Source of the DNA: Guptibacillus hwajinpoensis
GTDB lineage: Bacteria; Bacillota; Bacilli; Bacillales; Guptibacillaceae
NCBI RefSeq assembly: GCF_020524165.1
Contig: NZ_JAIVKU010000003.1
Coordinates: 328,135 to 392,134, forward strand
Direction of reading: 5' to 3'
Length of the DNA: 64,000 nt
In this document: positions 51,971-61,614 of the stretch, piece by piece
Numbering within the stretch: the stretch's first letter is position 1
How the letters are laid out: each line of letters opens with the position of its first letter
Notes under the pieces: generated by a model
The model's input: only the letters and a program-made list of their open reading frames with translations
What the model was told of the DNA's origin: nothing
Databases searched by the model: none
Program-made: the position numbers and the translations under genes

Positions 51971-53443
51971 TTGGATCTTAAACTACAACAATACATTAAC
52001 GGTAAATGGGTTGGCGCGAACTCGGGACGTATGCGTACGATTATTAACCCATATAATCAGGAAATCATTGCGACTGTCCCAGAGGGTGACGAATCAGATG
52101 CGAAAGCAGCAATCGCGGCTGCAAGAGAAGCATTTGATCATGGCGAGTGGGCATTTACACCAGCAACTGAGCGAGGAGCAATCGTAAGAAAGATTGCTGA
52201 ATTAATTGAGCGAGATAAAGAAGAACTTGCTCATCTTGAATCATTGGATACTGGTAAAACAGTCGAAGAAAGTCGTGGAGACATGGATGATATCGCAGGC
52301 GTGTTCCGTTATTTTGCAGAACTCGCAGATAAAGATGGTGGAGAGCTAATCGATGCTCCAGTAGCAAATTCAATCAGTAAAGTCGTTCATGAACCAGTCG
52401 GTGTTTGTGGGCAGATTACGCCATGGAACTATCCTTTACTTCAAGCATCCTGGAAGCTTGCTCCAGCACTTGCAACAGGAAATACGTTGATTATTAAGCC
52501 AAGTGAAATTACGCCGCTTACTCATATCAAAGTATTTGAATTAATGGAAGAGGCGGGAGTACCTGCTGGCGTAGCTAATCTTGTTCTTGGTGCTGGAGAC
52601 ACAGTTGGCGCAGAGCTATCAAATAACACGGATGTTGATCTTATTTCATTCACAGGCGGCATTGCGACAGGGAAGAAAATCATGCAAGCAGCAAGCGTGA
52701 ATGTGAAAAACCTTGCACTAGAGCTTGGTGGTAAAAACCCGAATGTCATTTTTGAGGATGCTGATTTTGATATCGCCGTTGATCAAGCGTTAAACGGAGT
52801 ATTCTTCCATGCAGGACAAATTTGTTCCGCTGGGACACGCCTGATTGTAGAAGAAAGCATTCACGATAAATTCGTTGAGGCACTTGTCGAGCGCGTGAAG
52901 AAATTCAAACTTGGAAGCGGATTTGATGAAGAGACTCAAATGGGTCCACTTATTTCTGCTGAGCATCTTGCGAAAGTAGAAAAGTATGTTGAAGCAGGAA
53001 TAAAGGAAGGCGCTACTGTAGCTGTTGGTGGGAAACGTCCAGAAGATCCAGAACTACAGCAAGGGTTCTTCTACTTGCCAACGATTTTCACAGACTGCAC
53101 TACAGATATGAGCATTGTTCAAGATGAAGCATTCGGTCCAATTATTACCGTTGAGAAATTCCAGTCTGAAGGAGAAGCGATTAAGCTTGCAAATGACTCA
53201 ATCTACGGACTTGCTGGCGGTGTGTGGACAAAAGATATTGCGAAAGCAGAACGCTGTGCAGCGAAAATGCGCATGGGTACGGTTTGGATTAATGATTTCA
53301 ACCTTTATTTCCCGCATGCCCCTTGGGGTGGATTTAAGCAGTCTGGGATCGGCCGTGAGCTTGGTAAATCAGGTTTAGAAGAATACACCGAAACGAAGCA
53401 TATCTTCCAAAACCTTAAACCTGAACCGATTAATTGGTTCTAA
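51971..53443 (+). CDS. gbsA: Betaine aldehyde dehydrogenase
   Basis: Oxidises betaine aldehyde to glycine betaine with NAD(P)+, the second step of osmoprotectant synthesis from choline. The 490-residue protein follows GbsA closely: QQYINGKWVGANSGRMRTII, GVCGQITPWNYPLLQASWKL, LISFTGGIATGKKIM, ALELGGKNPN with the catalytic Glu, and HAGQICSAGTR with the catalytic Cys. A TTG at 51956 is open, but GGAG at 51958-51961 serves the TTG at 51971, which begins the homologous part. It leads the pair gbsA-betA, divergent from gbsR. Confidence 0.97.
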   Translation: MDLKLQQYINGKWVGANSGRMRTIINPYNQEIIATVPEGDESDAKAAIAAAREAFDHGEWAFTPATERGAIVRKIAELIERDKEELAHLESLDTGKTVEESRGDMDDIAGVFRYFAELADKDGGELIDAPVANSISKVVHEPVGVCGQITPWNYPLLQASWKLAPALATGNTLIIKPSEITPLTHIKVFELMEEAGVPAGVANLVLGAGDTVGAELSNNTDVDLISFTGGIATGKKIMQAASVNVKNLALELGGKNPNVIFEDADFDIAVDQALNGVFFHAGQICSAGTRLIVEESIHDKFVEALVERVKKFKLGSGFDEETQMGPLISAEHLAKVEKYVEAGIKEGATVAVGGKRPEDPELQQGFFYLPTIFTDCTTDMSIVQDEAFGPIITVEKFQSEGEAIKLANDSIYGLAGGVWTKDIAKAERCAAKMRMGTVWINDFNLYFPHAPWGGFKQSGIGRELGKSGLEEYTETKHIFQNLKPEPINWF

Positions 53444-53612
53444 TCGAATCGTTCATCCGTACTTACTGAATCACAATAATGGGGGATTTAATTCTCCCTT
53501 AAGAGTTCAAACTCGAGCTATATATAGGAAGAAAAAATGATCTTTTAGAAAAATGGGGGATGAGACTTACAGGTAAATTCCCTATTTCAACTTCAAGGAG
53601 GAATACAACAAT

Positions 53613-55292
53613 ATGGAAAAGTACGATATTGTCATAGTTGGCGGCGGTAGTGCAGGTTCTGTACTCGGCGACCGTCTAAGCGCAGATGGCACAAAAAGTG
53701 TCTTAGTATTAGAAGCAGGACGAAAAGATTATTCATGGGATCTTTTGATTCAAATGCCGGCAGCTCTGCCGTTTCCAGCAGGAAAGAGCCTTTACGATTG
53801 GAAATATGAATCTGATCCTGAGCCATACATGAATGAGCGTCGTATTAAGCATGCGCGAGGAAAGCTACTCGGTGGTTCAAGTTCAATTAACGGTATGATT
53901 TATCAACGAGGAAACCCGTTGGACTACGAACGCTGGGGAGCAGATGATGGGATGGAAACGTGGAATTTCGCTCATTGCCTTCCGTACTTCAAGCGTTTAG
54001 AGAATGCATTAGGATCACCAGATGATGATCTTCGCGGCCACGATGGTCCGATCAAATTGGAGCGTGGACCAGCGAAAAATCCTTTATTCCAGGCATTCTT
54101 TAATGCTGGTGTAGAGGCTGGTTATTCACGTACTCCTGACGTGAACGGTTTCCGCCAGGAAGGGTTTGGTCCGTTTGATAAGCATGTATACAAAGGACAG
54201 CGTTTGTCTGCATCTCGTGCTTATTTACACCCGGCTATGAAACGCGAGAACTTAACGGTAAAGACACGTGCTTTCGTTGCTAGTATCGATTTTGATGGGA
54301 CTCGCGCTAAGGGGTTGACCTATTCACAAAATGGACAAATGCATCAAGTTCAAGCTGGGGAAGTGATCCTTTCAGGTGGGGCAATCAATACGCCGCAGCT
54401 TCTTCAACTGTCAGGTGTAGGAGATGCGAAACATCTTCGCTCTCTAGGGATTAAACCAGTTGTTGACCTTCCAGGTGTAGGAGAAAACCTTCAGGACCAC
54501 CTTGAAGTCTATATCCAACACGCTTGTCCGCAGCCTGTTTCTGAACAGCCTAACTTGAATAAAGCGCGTATGCCATGGATTGGTTTGCAGTGGATGCTTG
54601 GAAGAACGGGTCCGGCAGCGACGAATCATTTCGAAGGCGGAGGTTTCGTTCGTTCCAATGAGGATGTTAAATATCCGAACTTGATGTTCCACTTCCTTCC
54701 GGTTGCAGTTCGTTACGATGGCCAAAAGGCAGATACAGCTCACGGATTCCAGGTTCACGTTGGACCAATGTACTCTGACGCTCGCGGATCATTAAAAATC
54801 CGTTCGACAGATCCGAAAGAGCACCCAAGCATGGTATACAACTATCTTTCTACTGAACAGGACAAGCGCGAGTGGGTTGAAGCAGTAAGAGTTTCTCGTG
54901 AAATCATGAAGCAACCAGCGATGAAACCTTATAACTCAGGAGAAATCTCTCCAGGTCCTTCTGTTCAAACAGACGAAGAGATTTTGGAATGGGTAAGAAA
55001 CGATGCTGAAACTGCCCTTCACCCGTCTTGTACGGCGAAAATGGGACCAGCATCTGATCCAATGGCGGTTGTAGATCCGAAAACGATGAAGGTTCATGGT
55101 CTAGATAATGTACGTGTGGTAGATGCTTCTGCTATGCCTTACGTAACGAACGGCAATATTCATGCCCCTGTCTTGATGTTAGCGGAAAAGGCAGCCGATC
55201 TAATCCTTGGTCGTAAACCACTGGATCCAATTGATGCTGACTTCTATCGTCATGGCGTTCATCCAGCAGATGCTGGTACAGTAACAAAATAA
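53613..55292 (+). CDS. betA: Choline dehydrogenase, GMC flavoprotein (BetA type)
   Basis: FAD-dependent oxidation of choline to betaine aldehyde, likely linked to the respiratory chain. The 559 residues show the dinucleotide fold [20 protein letters not shown], the GMC motif [42 protein letters not shown] and the catalytic-site segment [20 protein letters not shown]. In B. subtilis the partner of GbsA is GbsB, an iron alcohol dehydrogenase; here that role is taken by a BetA-type enzyme, a mixed pathway. GGAGG lies before the ATG. The 169-base gap from gbsA contains no terminator, so co-transcription is likely. Confidence 0.95.
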   Translation: MEKYDIVIVGGGSAGSVLGDRLSADGTKSVLVLEAGRKDYSWDLLIQMPAALPFPAGKSLYDWKYESDPEPYMNERRIKHARGKLLGGSSSINGMIYQRGNPLDYERWGADDGMETWNFAHCLPYFKRLENALGSPDDDLRGHDGPIKLERGPAKNPLFQAFFNAGVEAGYSRTPDVNGFRQEGFGPFDKHVYKGQRLSASRAYLHPAMKRENLTVKTRAFVASIDFDGTRAKGLTYSQNGQMHQVQAGEVILSGGAINTPQLLQLSGVGDAKHLRSLGIKPVVDLPGVGENLQDHLEVYIQHACPQPVSEQPNLNKARMPWIGLQWMLGRTGPAATNHFEGGGFVRSNEDVKYPNLMFHFLPVAVRYDGQKADTAHGFQVHVGPMYSDARGSLKIRSTDPKEHPSMVYNYLSTEQDKREWVEAVRVSREIMKQPAMKPYNSGEISPGPSVQTDEEILEWVRNDAETALHPSCTAKMGPASDPMAVVDPKTMKVHGLDNVRVVDASAMPYVTNGNIHAPVLMLAEKAADLILGRKPLDPIDADFYRHGVHPADAGTVTK

Positions 55293-55301
55293 AGCTTTTA
55301 T

Positions 55302-55355
55302 GAGAAGGCGTCCTTTCAACATGAGGTATGAGTGAAAGGGCGCCTTCTCTTTTTT
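55302..55355 (+). terminator. Terminator of the gbsA-betA operon
   Basis: AGAAGGCG...TTTCA pairs with TGAAA...CGCCTTCT, followed by a T run. A second perfect hairpin, CTATCAAGGA with TCCTTGATAG (55361-55389), follows directly. Confidence 0.88.
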
Positions 55356-55888
55356 ACTTTCTATCAAGGACTACAGTGCTCCTTGATAGGTTACGTGGTT
55401 TTAAAAGTGGATGGTAAGCATTCGTTGTCGTCAGACATCGAATGTTTTTTTGATGTCTTAAATGACAGATCATCGACCTTAGAATTCGATCCATTGGTTT
55501 TTAAAAGTCCCTTAATTCCCCTTGGATAGGCTAATTAGTTTGGTTTTATTGGATTAAATGATAGTAAGTTCGATTTAATGAGGAAGTTAGATATGAGGGT
55601 GATTCAATTTAGATTGCAAGAAGCACAGGGTTGTATAAAACCGGCTATATTTTTATGTTAGGTGAAGCATTTAACGAGATTGAGAAGAGAAGAAAGTCCC
55701 TGTAGTAACTCAACTGCCTTCAGTACCGATTCTGAGGGATTAAACGAGGTGAGAAGGGGTCTTTTCCTTGAATAGAATTAAAGAAGTCTCATGCCCCCAT
55801 AAGAGGCTTTGAGTAGGGTGTAAGAACATTGTTTTTTAGATTCACCTTTCTTGTACATTAGAATACAATAAGAATACTAACAAATAAC
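55350..55888. other. Gap between betA and the symporter gene
   Basis: About 540 bases with scattered short hairpins (55361-55389) and no open frame that looks like a gene. Confidence 0.5.
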
Positions 55889-55928
55889 AAACGGCCTCCT
55901 TCATCGATATCGATGAAGGAGGCCGTTT
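55889..55928. terminator. 40-bp perfect palindrome, terminator of the symporter gene
   Basis: Two 20-base arms (AAACGGCCTCCTTCATCGAT and its exact complement) meet without a spacer; A and T runs flank them. It lies just beyond the minus-strand stop of the symporter. Confidence 0.9.
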
Positions 55929-55946
55929 TCATTCGTATTGATTTAT

Positions 55947-57575
55947 CTACGAGGCAATCTTTTCATTACCATTTTCTCTTTCAGCTGGCATCAATAGTGG
56001 TTTAGGTGGACACATCTTCTTGGTCGCTTTCGACACTACGATAATGGTTACCAAACCTGCTACCATTGCGAGTGTTCGGAACGGGAACAGGACAATGCCA
56101 TCTTCAATCATAGGATAAGGGAGGAAAACTGGAAGCCCAATGATGGGTTCTCCTCCACCTATTCGAAGGATGAAAGAAACGATTAATCCTGCAATTGAAC
56201 CATATTTATTCGCATCTTTAAAGAATAGAGCGGTTGTTAATTGTGGAAATAGAATGACATAAACCAGATCCGCTGCTAGATACCATAATGCATAGACGCT
56301 TTGAACATTCAATGCAATAATCGTGGCAGCAATACCAACCAGAATGATCGAGCGCTTAATCATTTTCTTAAGTTGATCACTTGATGCATCTGGCTTGAAC
56401 AGTGGTCGATACACATTCCATGCTGCCATGGAAGATGCTGATAGAATGGAAGAATCCATTGATGACATGACGGCAGCTGCGAGAGCGCCAAGTCCAATCG
56501 CTCCAATCACTCCAGGCGTTAAATATTGCAAGACATATGGGAGAATCATAGATGGGTTATCAGGAGCATTTACACCTAGACTTGCCCAATCTGTATCTAA
56601 TCCGATCGCTCCAATAATAACGGCTGGGATGGCTGCAATAATACAGATAAATCCAGCGATAATTGAAAGCCACATAGCTGTGTTTTCCGATTTCGCGGAA
56701 AGAACACGTTGGAAATAAACCTGCCACGGAATTCCACCGAAAATGAGTAGTAAGGCAAAATCCCACCAGTTCCAATAATAGTTTCCCCATTCAGGATCTT
56801 TCCACCCATCTAATGGAGGGAACAGACTTGCATAGCTTCCCATATCGGATTGATAGTGATTCCAAACCGAACTTAAACCGCCTACTTCTGATAGAGCATA
56901 AGGAAGCACTAAGAACAGTCCGATCATAACTGCGAGCATTTGAAAGACATCAGTAAATGCAACGGACCACATGCCTCCTACGACAGTGTACGCCACTGCA
57001 ATAATGGCTGATAGAATAATAGAAGTTTGAAAATCCAATCCTAGAATTGTTCCGAAAGTTGTTCCTAAAGCTGTTAAGATGGCACCACTCCAAAAGACTT
57101 CTCCTAATAGAGCGGGAATGTATAAGACACCAGCAACTTTCTTTCCGAATCGTTGTTCAAGTGGGTCAATCATGGTCATAAATTCATAGCGACGCATTTT
57201 TCTCGCATAGAAGATACCACCAACGATTAAACTTAGCGCATACCCCCATGGAGCCTGTGCCCACACTAGTCCAAGTGAATAGGTTGATTCTGCGGTACCA
57301 GATATGTAACCGCCACCAACCCATGTGGCAGCCATTGTAAACATCGAGATCCACAATGGTAAAGAGCGTTTCGCTACCATCATATCTGATGCAGATTCAG
57401 ATTTACCACTTGCCATAAACGCTCCAATATAATAGATAATTGCGTAGAATACTAACATTGCAATAAAGGAGCCCCAGTTCACATTCGAATTGGTCGTTCC
57501 TAAATAAATAAACATGACTAAAATAGCTGCTACAAATGTACCTATTTTTAATAATTTACCTTTTCCTTCACTCAA
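55947..57575 (-). CDS. Sodium:solute symporter resembling high-affinity choline transporters
   Basis: A 542-residue sodium/solute symporter (SSS) family protein with about 13 membrane helices. Its core, TWVGGGYISGTAESTYSLGL then VWAQAPWGYALSLIVGGIFY and MTMIDPLEQRFGKKVAGVLY, resembles the animal choline transporter CHT1 (SLC5A7), which has W-VGGGYINGTAE, LAWAQAPIGYSLSL and YGKRMGGLLFIPAL at the same places, more than it does the proline carriers of the family. With gbsA-betA next door, choline is the likely substrate. Start is TTG behind AGAGGTGAAGG. A TetR regulator is divergent from it, and two operator-like repeats lie between. Confidence 0.88.
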   Translation of the reverse strand: MSEGKGKLLKIGTFVAAILVMFIYLGTTNSNVNWGSFIAMLVFYAIIYYIGAFMASGKSESASDMMVAKRSLPLWISMFTMAATWVGGGYISGTAESTYSLGLVWAQAPWGYALSLIVGGIFYARKMRRYEFMTMIDPLEQRFGKKVAGVLYIPALLGEVFWSGAILTALGTTFGTILGLDFQTSIILSAIIAVAYTVVGGMWSVAFTDVFQMLAVMIGLFLVLPYALSEVGGLSSVWNHYQSDMGSYASLFPPLDGWKDPEWGNYYWNWWDFALLLIFGGIPWQVYFQRVLSAKSENTAMWLSIIAGFICIIAAIPAVIIGAIGLDTDWASLGVNAPDNPSMILPYVLQYLTPGVIGAIGLGALAAAVMSSMDSSILSASSMAAWNVYRPLFKPDASSDQLKKMIKRSIILVGIAATIIALNVQSVYALWYLAADLVYVILFPQLTTALFFKDANKYGSIAGLIVSFILRIGGGEPIIGLPVFLPYPMIEDGIVLFPFRTLAMVAGLVTIIVVSKATKKMCPPKPLLMPAERENGNEKIAS

Positions 57576-57834
57576 ATACCTTCACCTCTAGAAAATTTTT
57601 AAGTTCAAACTTTTTTTAAACGTATCCTAGTTGGGGTACGTCCAATGTTTTGATTTTTTACATAAAGAATCAGCTTCTCAACGTGTTTTTTTACGTGGTT
57701 GCCAATTGTTCCGCTCTTCGCTTACTCGTTACGATCAGCGTTCATTTTTTGTAGGTTAACTTAAGGGAGTTGCTCCTGGATATAATCATTAGCTACATTC
57801 AAATTCTTGTACCCCTTTCACGAAAATTAATTGT

Positions 57835-57852
57835 GTTAAATATTTTCTTAAC
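57835..57852. promoter_or_regulatory. Operator-like inverted repeat, copy A
   Basis: GTTAAATATTTTCTTAAC, perfect GTTAA/TTAAC arms with an 8-base centre, 260 bases before the symporter start. The same 18 bases recur in inverted orientation at 58113-58130. No gene is seen in the 618-base gap 57576-58193. Confidence 0.6.
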
Positions 57853-58112
57853 GTATTTAATAATAAATATTACATGATTAGATTTCCTTGTCAAATACGC
57901 TTGGAATAATTGGAGGGGGATCATTCTTTTATTCTTTTAATAGAAACATGAATATGCAGAAGAGGTACACTCATATATTCCGTGACCTTTTAAGCTGTTT
58001 TTTTAATGATTAGTTGGATATTACTCTTTCTTTATATGTAAAATATAGAAGGGGTTGGGGAGCTTTTTGACAGATCAATGCGTAAATGATAGCATTTAAG
58101 TTTGTTGGAAAC

Positions 58113-58130
58113 GTTAAGAAAATATTTAAC
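58113..58130. promoter_or_regulatory. Operator-like inverted repeat, copy B
   Basis: GTTAAGAAAATATTTAAC is the exact reverse complement of copy A, 64 bases upstream of the tetR start. Confidence 0.6.
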
Positions 58131-58193
58131 AAAATAAATAATGAGCTAAAGTATAAGAACGGATAAGCCTAAGATATGTTAGGAGTGACAAGG

Positions 58194-58787
58194 GTGTCAT
58201 CTACTAAGTTGCCTATGAGTGAACGAATCGAACGAGCAGCTCTTCCATTATTTGCGAGAAAAGGTTTTGAAGGGACATCATTAAGCAAAATTGCGAAATG
58301 TGTTGGTATTAAAAAACCCTCATTATATGCTCATTTCGCCAGTAAAGAAGATCTTTTCTTCGCGATTCTTCAAAAAGTAAATCGAGATTATCGCGATTTT
58401 CTAGAAATGCAAGTTCGACAGTATCATGATATGTCAACGGAAATGCAGTTATATAGCTTATTGAAAGACCATACAATTTATCTTGAAAATGAAGATCTGG
58501 GCCTTCTGTTTAAGAGGTTCATGCTTTTTCCGCCATTAGTTCTGAAAGACACATTTAATGAACAGTTTATTCAATCAGAGGAAGCGTTAACGAACGTATT
58601 AATGGAAATGGTGAAAGAGGGGAAAAGCAGAGGAGATATTCAAGCCGATCCTGATGAGGTAATCGATGCTTATATATGTTTACTTGATGGCACGTTTGAA
58701 CAGCTCTTTTATTATTCTGAAGTAGAGCATGAGCAGCGACTCCAAAATGCCTGGCGTATTTTCTGGAGAGGGATTCAAAAGTGTTAG
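58194..58787 (+). CDS. TetR family transcriptional regulator
   Basis: A 197-residue TetR-type repressor. The N-terminal helix-turn-helix is IERAALPLFARKGFEGTSLS then KIAKCVGIKKPSLYAHFASK; the C-terminal ligand domain (about 60-190) is helical and not assignable to a ligand. An ATG at 58176 lacks a ribosome site, whereas TAGGAG lies 9 bases before the GTG at 58194, so that is chosen. It is divergent from the choline-type symporter and is likely to regulate it or respond to a quaternary ammonium compound, as BetI does in Gram-negatives; close relation to BetI is not claimed. Confidence 0.9.
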   Translation: MSSTKLPMSERIERAALPLFARKGFEGTSLSKIAKCVGIKKPSLYAHFASKEDLFFAILQKVNRDYRDFLEMQVRQYHDMSTEMQLYSLLKDHTIYLENEDLGLLFKRFMLFPPLVLKDTFNEQFIQSEEALTNVLMEMVKEGKSRGDIQADPDEVIDAYICLLDGTFEQLFYYSEVEHEQRLQNAWRIFWRGIQKC

Positions 58788-58817
58788 AAATGCGGGATAA
58801 GGTGCGTGTGAATAATA

Positions 58818-58861
58818 AAACCGATCAAACGAACTTTTATTGAGTTCGTTTGATCGGTTTC
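58818..58861. terminator. Terminator of the tetR gene
   Basis: AAACCGATCAAACGAACT and AGTTCGTTTGATCGGTTT form a perfect 18-bp stem with a 7-base loop. Confidence 0.92.
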
Positions 58862-58932
58862 TGCGCATTAATAACTAAAACGGTTACTACAATAGAAAAA
58901 GTTGGTTCACCGAGAGAACATCTTTTCTATAG

Positions 58933-60318
58933 TTACTGATAAATTTCTATATGTTTAATCTTATAATCTCCATATTCATCTGTCACGACATAATAGTCTT
59001 TGATCCGCTCGTACACGCTCCACTCCCCAGCCGCGTTCATAAAATCAAAAACCTCGTAGGTGCTAACGATAGCTTGCTCATCCTGCATGTCAATATTGGT
59101 TACATCATTTAGTGTGAATTGAAAGACCATTCCCTGACCGCTGATCTCGTCTAGGTAGTTAGCCATTTCATAATAGGCCTGACTGTCATACAATAGCTGG
59201 TCTTCAATATAACCAAAGTCTTCATTTCGCAATGCCGTTTCATAATTCCCTCTAAAATTGATAATAAAGTTAGCAAGGCTTGCTTCATCATATGGAACAT
59301 CGTACGTGTCTTCTTCCTCTTCTGCATATTCATCATACGCTGAGGCTTCATTATAGAAGTTAAAGGTGCTGGCAACTTCATTTTCATCCATTGGAGACTG
59401 CGACCAGTTCGTTAATAATTTCGTCATGGTGTACATTGGGATAGAGAAGGCGATGGATTCATCGCTCGTTAACAGGGCAGAGTTAATGCCGATCACTTTT
59501 CCTGTCTTTCCATCTAACAATGGCCCTCCGCTGCTTCCGGGTGAAACTTGGGCATCGATTTGATAGACGTTTTCGTATTGAAACTCGGATTCAAATGAAC
59601 GGTCAAGACCGGTGAGATATCCGATTGATGCTGTGTTTTCTAATCCTTGAGGGCTACCAAGTGCGATTACTTCTGTTCCAACTTCTGATTCTTTCATTTC
59701 TATCTCTAAAGGAGAAGTCCCTTTTAGATTCTGTACCTTAATTAGAGCGACATCATACTGATTTGAGATGCCGATCACCTTGCCATTCATTTCTCGTCCG
59801 TCCTGGTCGCGCAAGATGACATCAATATAGCCTGCCACTACATGAGCATTGGTCACAACTGTGCCGTTATCCTGAAACAGGAAACCAGATCCAAGACTAT
59901 CCTCCGTTAAAATGGTATATACTTTTGTTTGCGCTTCACGTATGATTTCTTTCTTATCTTTTTCTGTAGATGTTTGAGGTGAAGGAGCTTTCTGTTCTGG
60001 CGTGCTATTTTCCTTGGCAACGTTTGGTGATGTGCTTGCATTCGCTTCTTTCTTATCTTTTGCTTCTTCCTCTAGCTTCGTAGAATCAGAGATTTTTTCG
60101 ACTGGCGTTTGAATTGTCTCTTCTACTGTCGTTTCGCTATTTCGTTCTTTATCAAGAACGAAAGCGTAAATAAAGACACCGCTCATTAATAAAAAGGTAA
60201 GGATGATACCGGTCAACCACCATTTATTTCTCTGCTGATACCTCGTGTAAGAGTGACCACACTGGCTGCAAAACCGAGCATTTTCTATGTTTTTCGTCCC
60301 GCACTTTGGACAAAACAT
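58933..60318 (-). CDS. Membrane-anchored trypsin-like (HtrA-type) serine protease with zinc ribbon
   Basis: A 461-residue multi-domain protein. An N-terminal zinc ribbon (FCPKCGTKNIENARFCSQCG) in the cytoplasm is followed by one membrane helix (WWLTGIILTFLLMSGVFIYA), an acidic Ser/Glu linker (about 65-125) and an extracellular trypsin-like domain with His in VVTNAHVVAGY, Asp in NQYDVALIKVQ and Ser in VSPGSSGGPLLDG. The last about 120 residues (NFIINFRGNYETALRNEDFG) resemble the NTF2-like end of TcaA proteins. No PDZ domain is present, unlike classical HtrA. GGAGG fits the ATG at 60318 better than that at 60324. Envelope quality control is likely. Confidence 0.92.
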   Translation of the reverse strand: MFCPKCGTKNIENARFCSQCGHSYTRYQQRNKWWLTGIILTFLLMSGVFIYAFVLDKERNSETTVEETIQTPVEKISDSTKLEEEAKDKKEANASTSPNVAKENSTPEQKAPSPQTSTEKDKKEIIREAQTKVYTILTEDSLGSGFLFQDNGTVVTNAHVVAGYIDVILRDQDGREMNGKVIGISNQYDVALIKVQNLKGTSPLEIEMKESEVGTEVIALGSPQGLENTASIGYLTGLDRSFESEFQYENVYQIDAQVSPGSSGGPLLDGKTGKVIGINSALLTSDESIAFSIPMYTMTKLLTNWSQSPMDENEVASTFNFYNEASAYDEYAEEEEDTYDVPYDEASLANFIINFRGNYETALRNEDFGYIEDQLLYDSQAYYEMANYLDEISGQGMVFQFTLNDVTNIDMQDEQAIVSTYEVFDFMNAAGEWSVYERIKDYYVVTDEYGDYKIKHIEIYQ

Positions 60319-60590
60319 AACCATCTCCTCCTTCAGATCTTTGTTGATTATTATACCTCAACTTAAAGCTTGAGAGGGGTCTAAAATAGAATATATAGGA
60401 AGTAATGTAGAAACAGAGAAAGAGAACGGAAGCTCCTTCTATAAAGTAGTAATTTTATCACATTTTCTTCACACACTATTAGGTTATATTTCCTGTTTTT
60501 CCAGAAAGCATGATCTCCTAATTGCGGATGAAATGGAAGAGGAGTAAAGTGTCTCGATGTTAGAAGTCTTTATAAGAAAGGGTGGATGAA

Positions 60591-61463
60591 ATGATGAAAG
60601 ATGGCTTTGTGAAAGTGAATAGTGTCAACCTTCACTACGTGACAGAAGGGGAAGGCGAGCTGATGCTGTTTCTCCATGGGTTCCCTTATTACTGGTACAA
60701 CTGGCATCATCAGATGGAAGAGTTTTCGAAGGATTATCGTGTTGTTGCTGTTGATATGAGAGGGTACAACGTATCTGACAAACCTGAAGGTGTTTCTTCC
60801 TACGATATGTCCATTCTAGTTGAGGATGTCAAACAGTTGATTGAAGCGTTTGGGGAGAAGGATTGCGTATTAGTCGCCCACGACTGGGGCGGAGCGGTCG
60901 CATGGACGTTAGCTTACACTGCACCTGAATTTGTGAAGCAGTTGATCATGTTCGATGCACCTCACCCGTATACATTCAGACGAGAGCTAGGAGAGAACCC
61001 AGGGCAGCGAGAAGCGAGTAGTTATATGGGATACTTTCAGCGGCCCGATTCTCATGAAGCTCTACTTGAAAATAACGCGGAGCGATTAAGAAAGATGATG
61101 ACAATTCCGGGGAAGAAAAAGGGGTATTTGACCGAAGAAGATGAAGAAAAGTACATAGAGGCGTGGACACAGCCGGAGGCGATGAAGTCCATGCTTCACT
61201 ATTACCGGGCTATTTCTTTCTATCCGTTCGAAGAGCATGTGCAAAAACCGCTGGAACTTCCGTATCACATGTTTGAATCACCCACGCTAATCATCTGGGG
61301 GGATGCGGATCCAGCTTTTGAAAACAGTAATCTAGACGGATTAGAAGACTACGTTCATGACCTTACGATTCACCGAATGGAAGGGGTCAGTCATGCTCCT
61401 CATCATGAGAAACCACAAGTAGTTAACCAGTATATGCGTAACTTTTTAGAAGAAAAGAAATAA
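60591..61463 (+). CDS. Alpha/beta hydrolase, epoxide hydrolase-like
   Basis: A 290-residue alpha/beta hydrolase similar to B. subtilis YfhM. HGFPYYWYNWHHQMEEF gives the oxyanion HGFP motif, AVDMRGYNVSDKP follows, and the nucleophile elbow VAHDWGGAVAW has Asp as nucleophile, as in epoxide hydrolases and haloacetate dehalogenases; the acid lies near IIWGDADPAF and the His in EGVSHAPHHEKP. The substrate is unknown. A GTG at 60582 is also open, but AAAGGGTGG favours ATG 60591. Single gene with a strong terminator. Confidence 0.92.
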   Translation: MMKDGFVKVNSVNLHYVTEGEGELMLFLHGFPYYWYNWHHQMEEFSKDYRVVAVDMRGYNVSDKPEGVSSYDMSILVEDVKQLIEAFGEKDCVLVAHDWGGAVAWTLAYTAPEFVKQLIMFDAPHPYTFRRELGENPGQREASSYMGYFQRPDSHEALLENNAERLRKMMTIPGKKKGYLTEEDEEKYIEAWTQPEAMKSMLHYYRAISFYPFEEHVQKPLELPYHMFESPTLIIWGDADPAFENSNLDGLEDYVHDLTIHRMEGVSHAPHHEKPQVVNQYMRNFLEEKK

Positions 61464-61533
61464 TGGAATAACCTAGAGGCACTGGGGTTGTTTATCTTCA
61501 TAGCTTATTCGCTGGGAATATACAAATGATTTT

Positions 61534-61577
61534 AAAAAGGTTCCATTCATCAATCTTGATGAACGGAACCTTTTTAT
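61534..61577. terminator. Bidirectional terminator
   Basis: AAAAAGGTTCC-ATTCATCA faces TGATGAA-GGAACCTTTTT with one bulge, between the convergent hydrolase and AbrB-family genes. Confidence 0.9.
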
Positions 61578-61614
61578 TTTGGGGAGGATGAATCGTGAGA
61601 ACCGTCCCCCCGAT

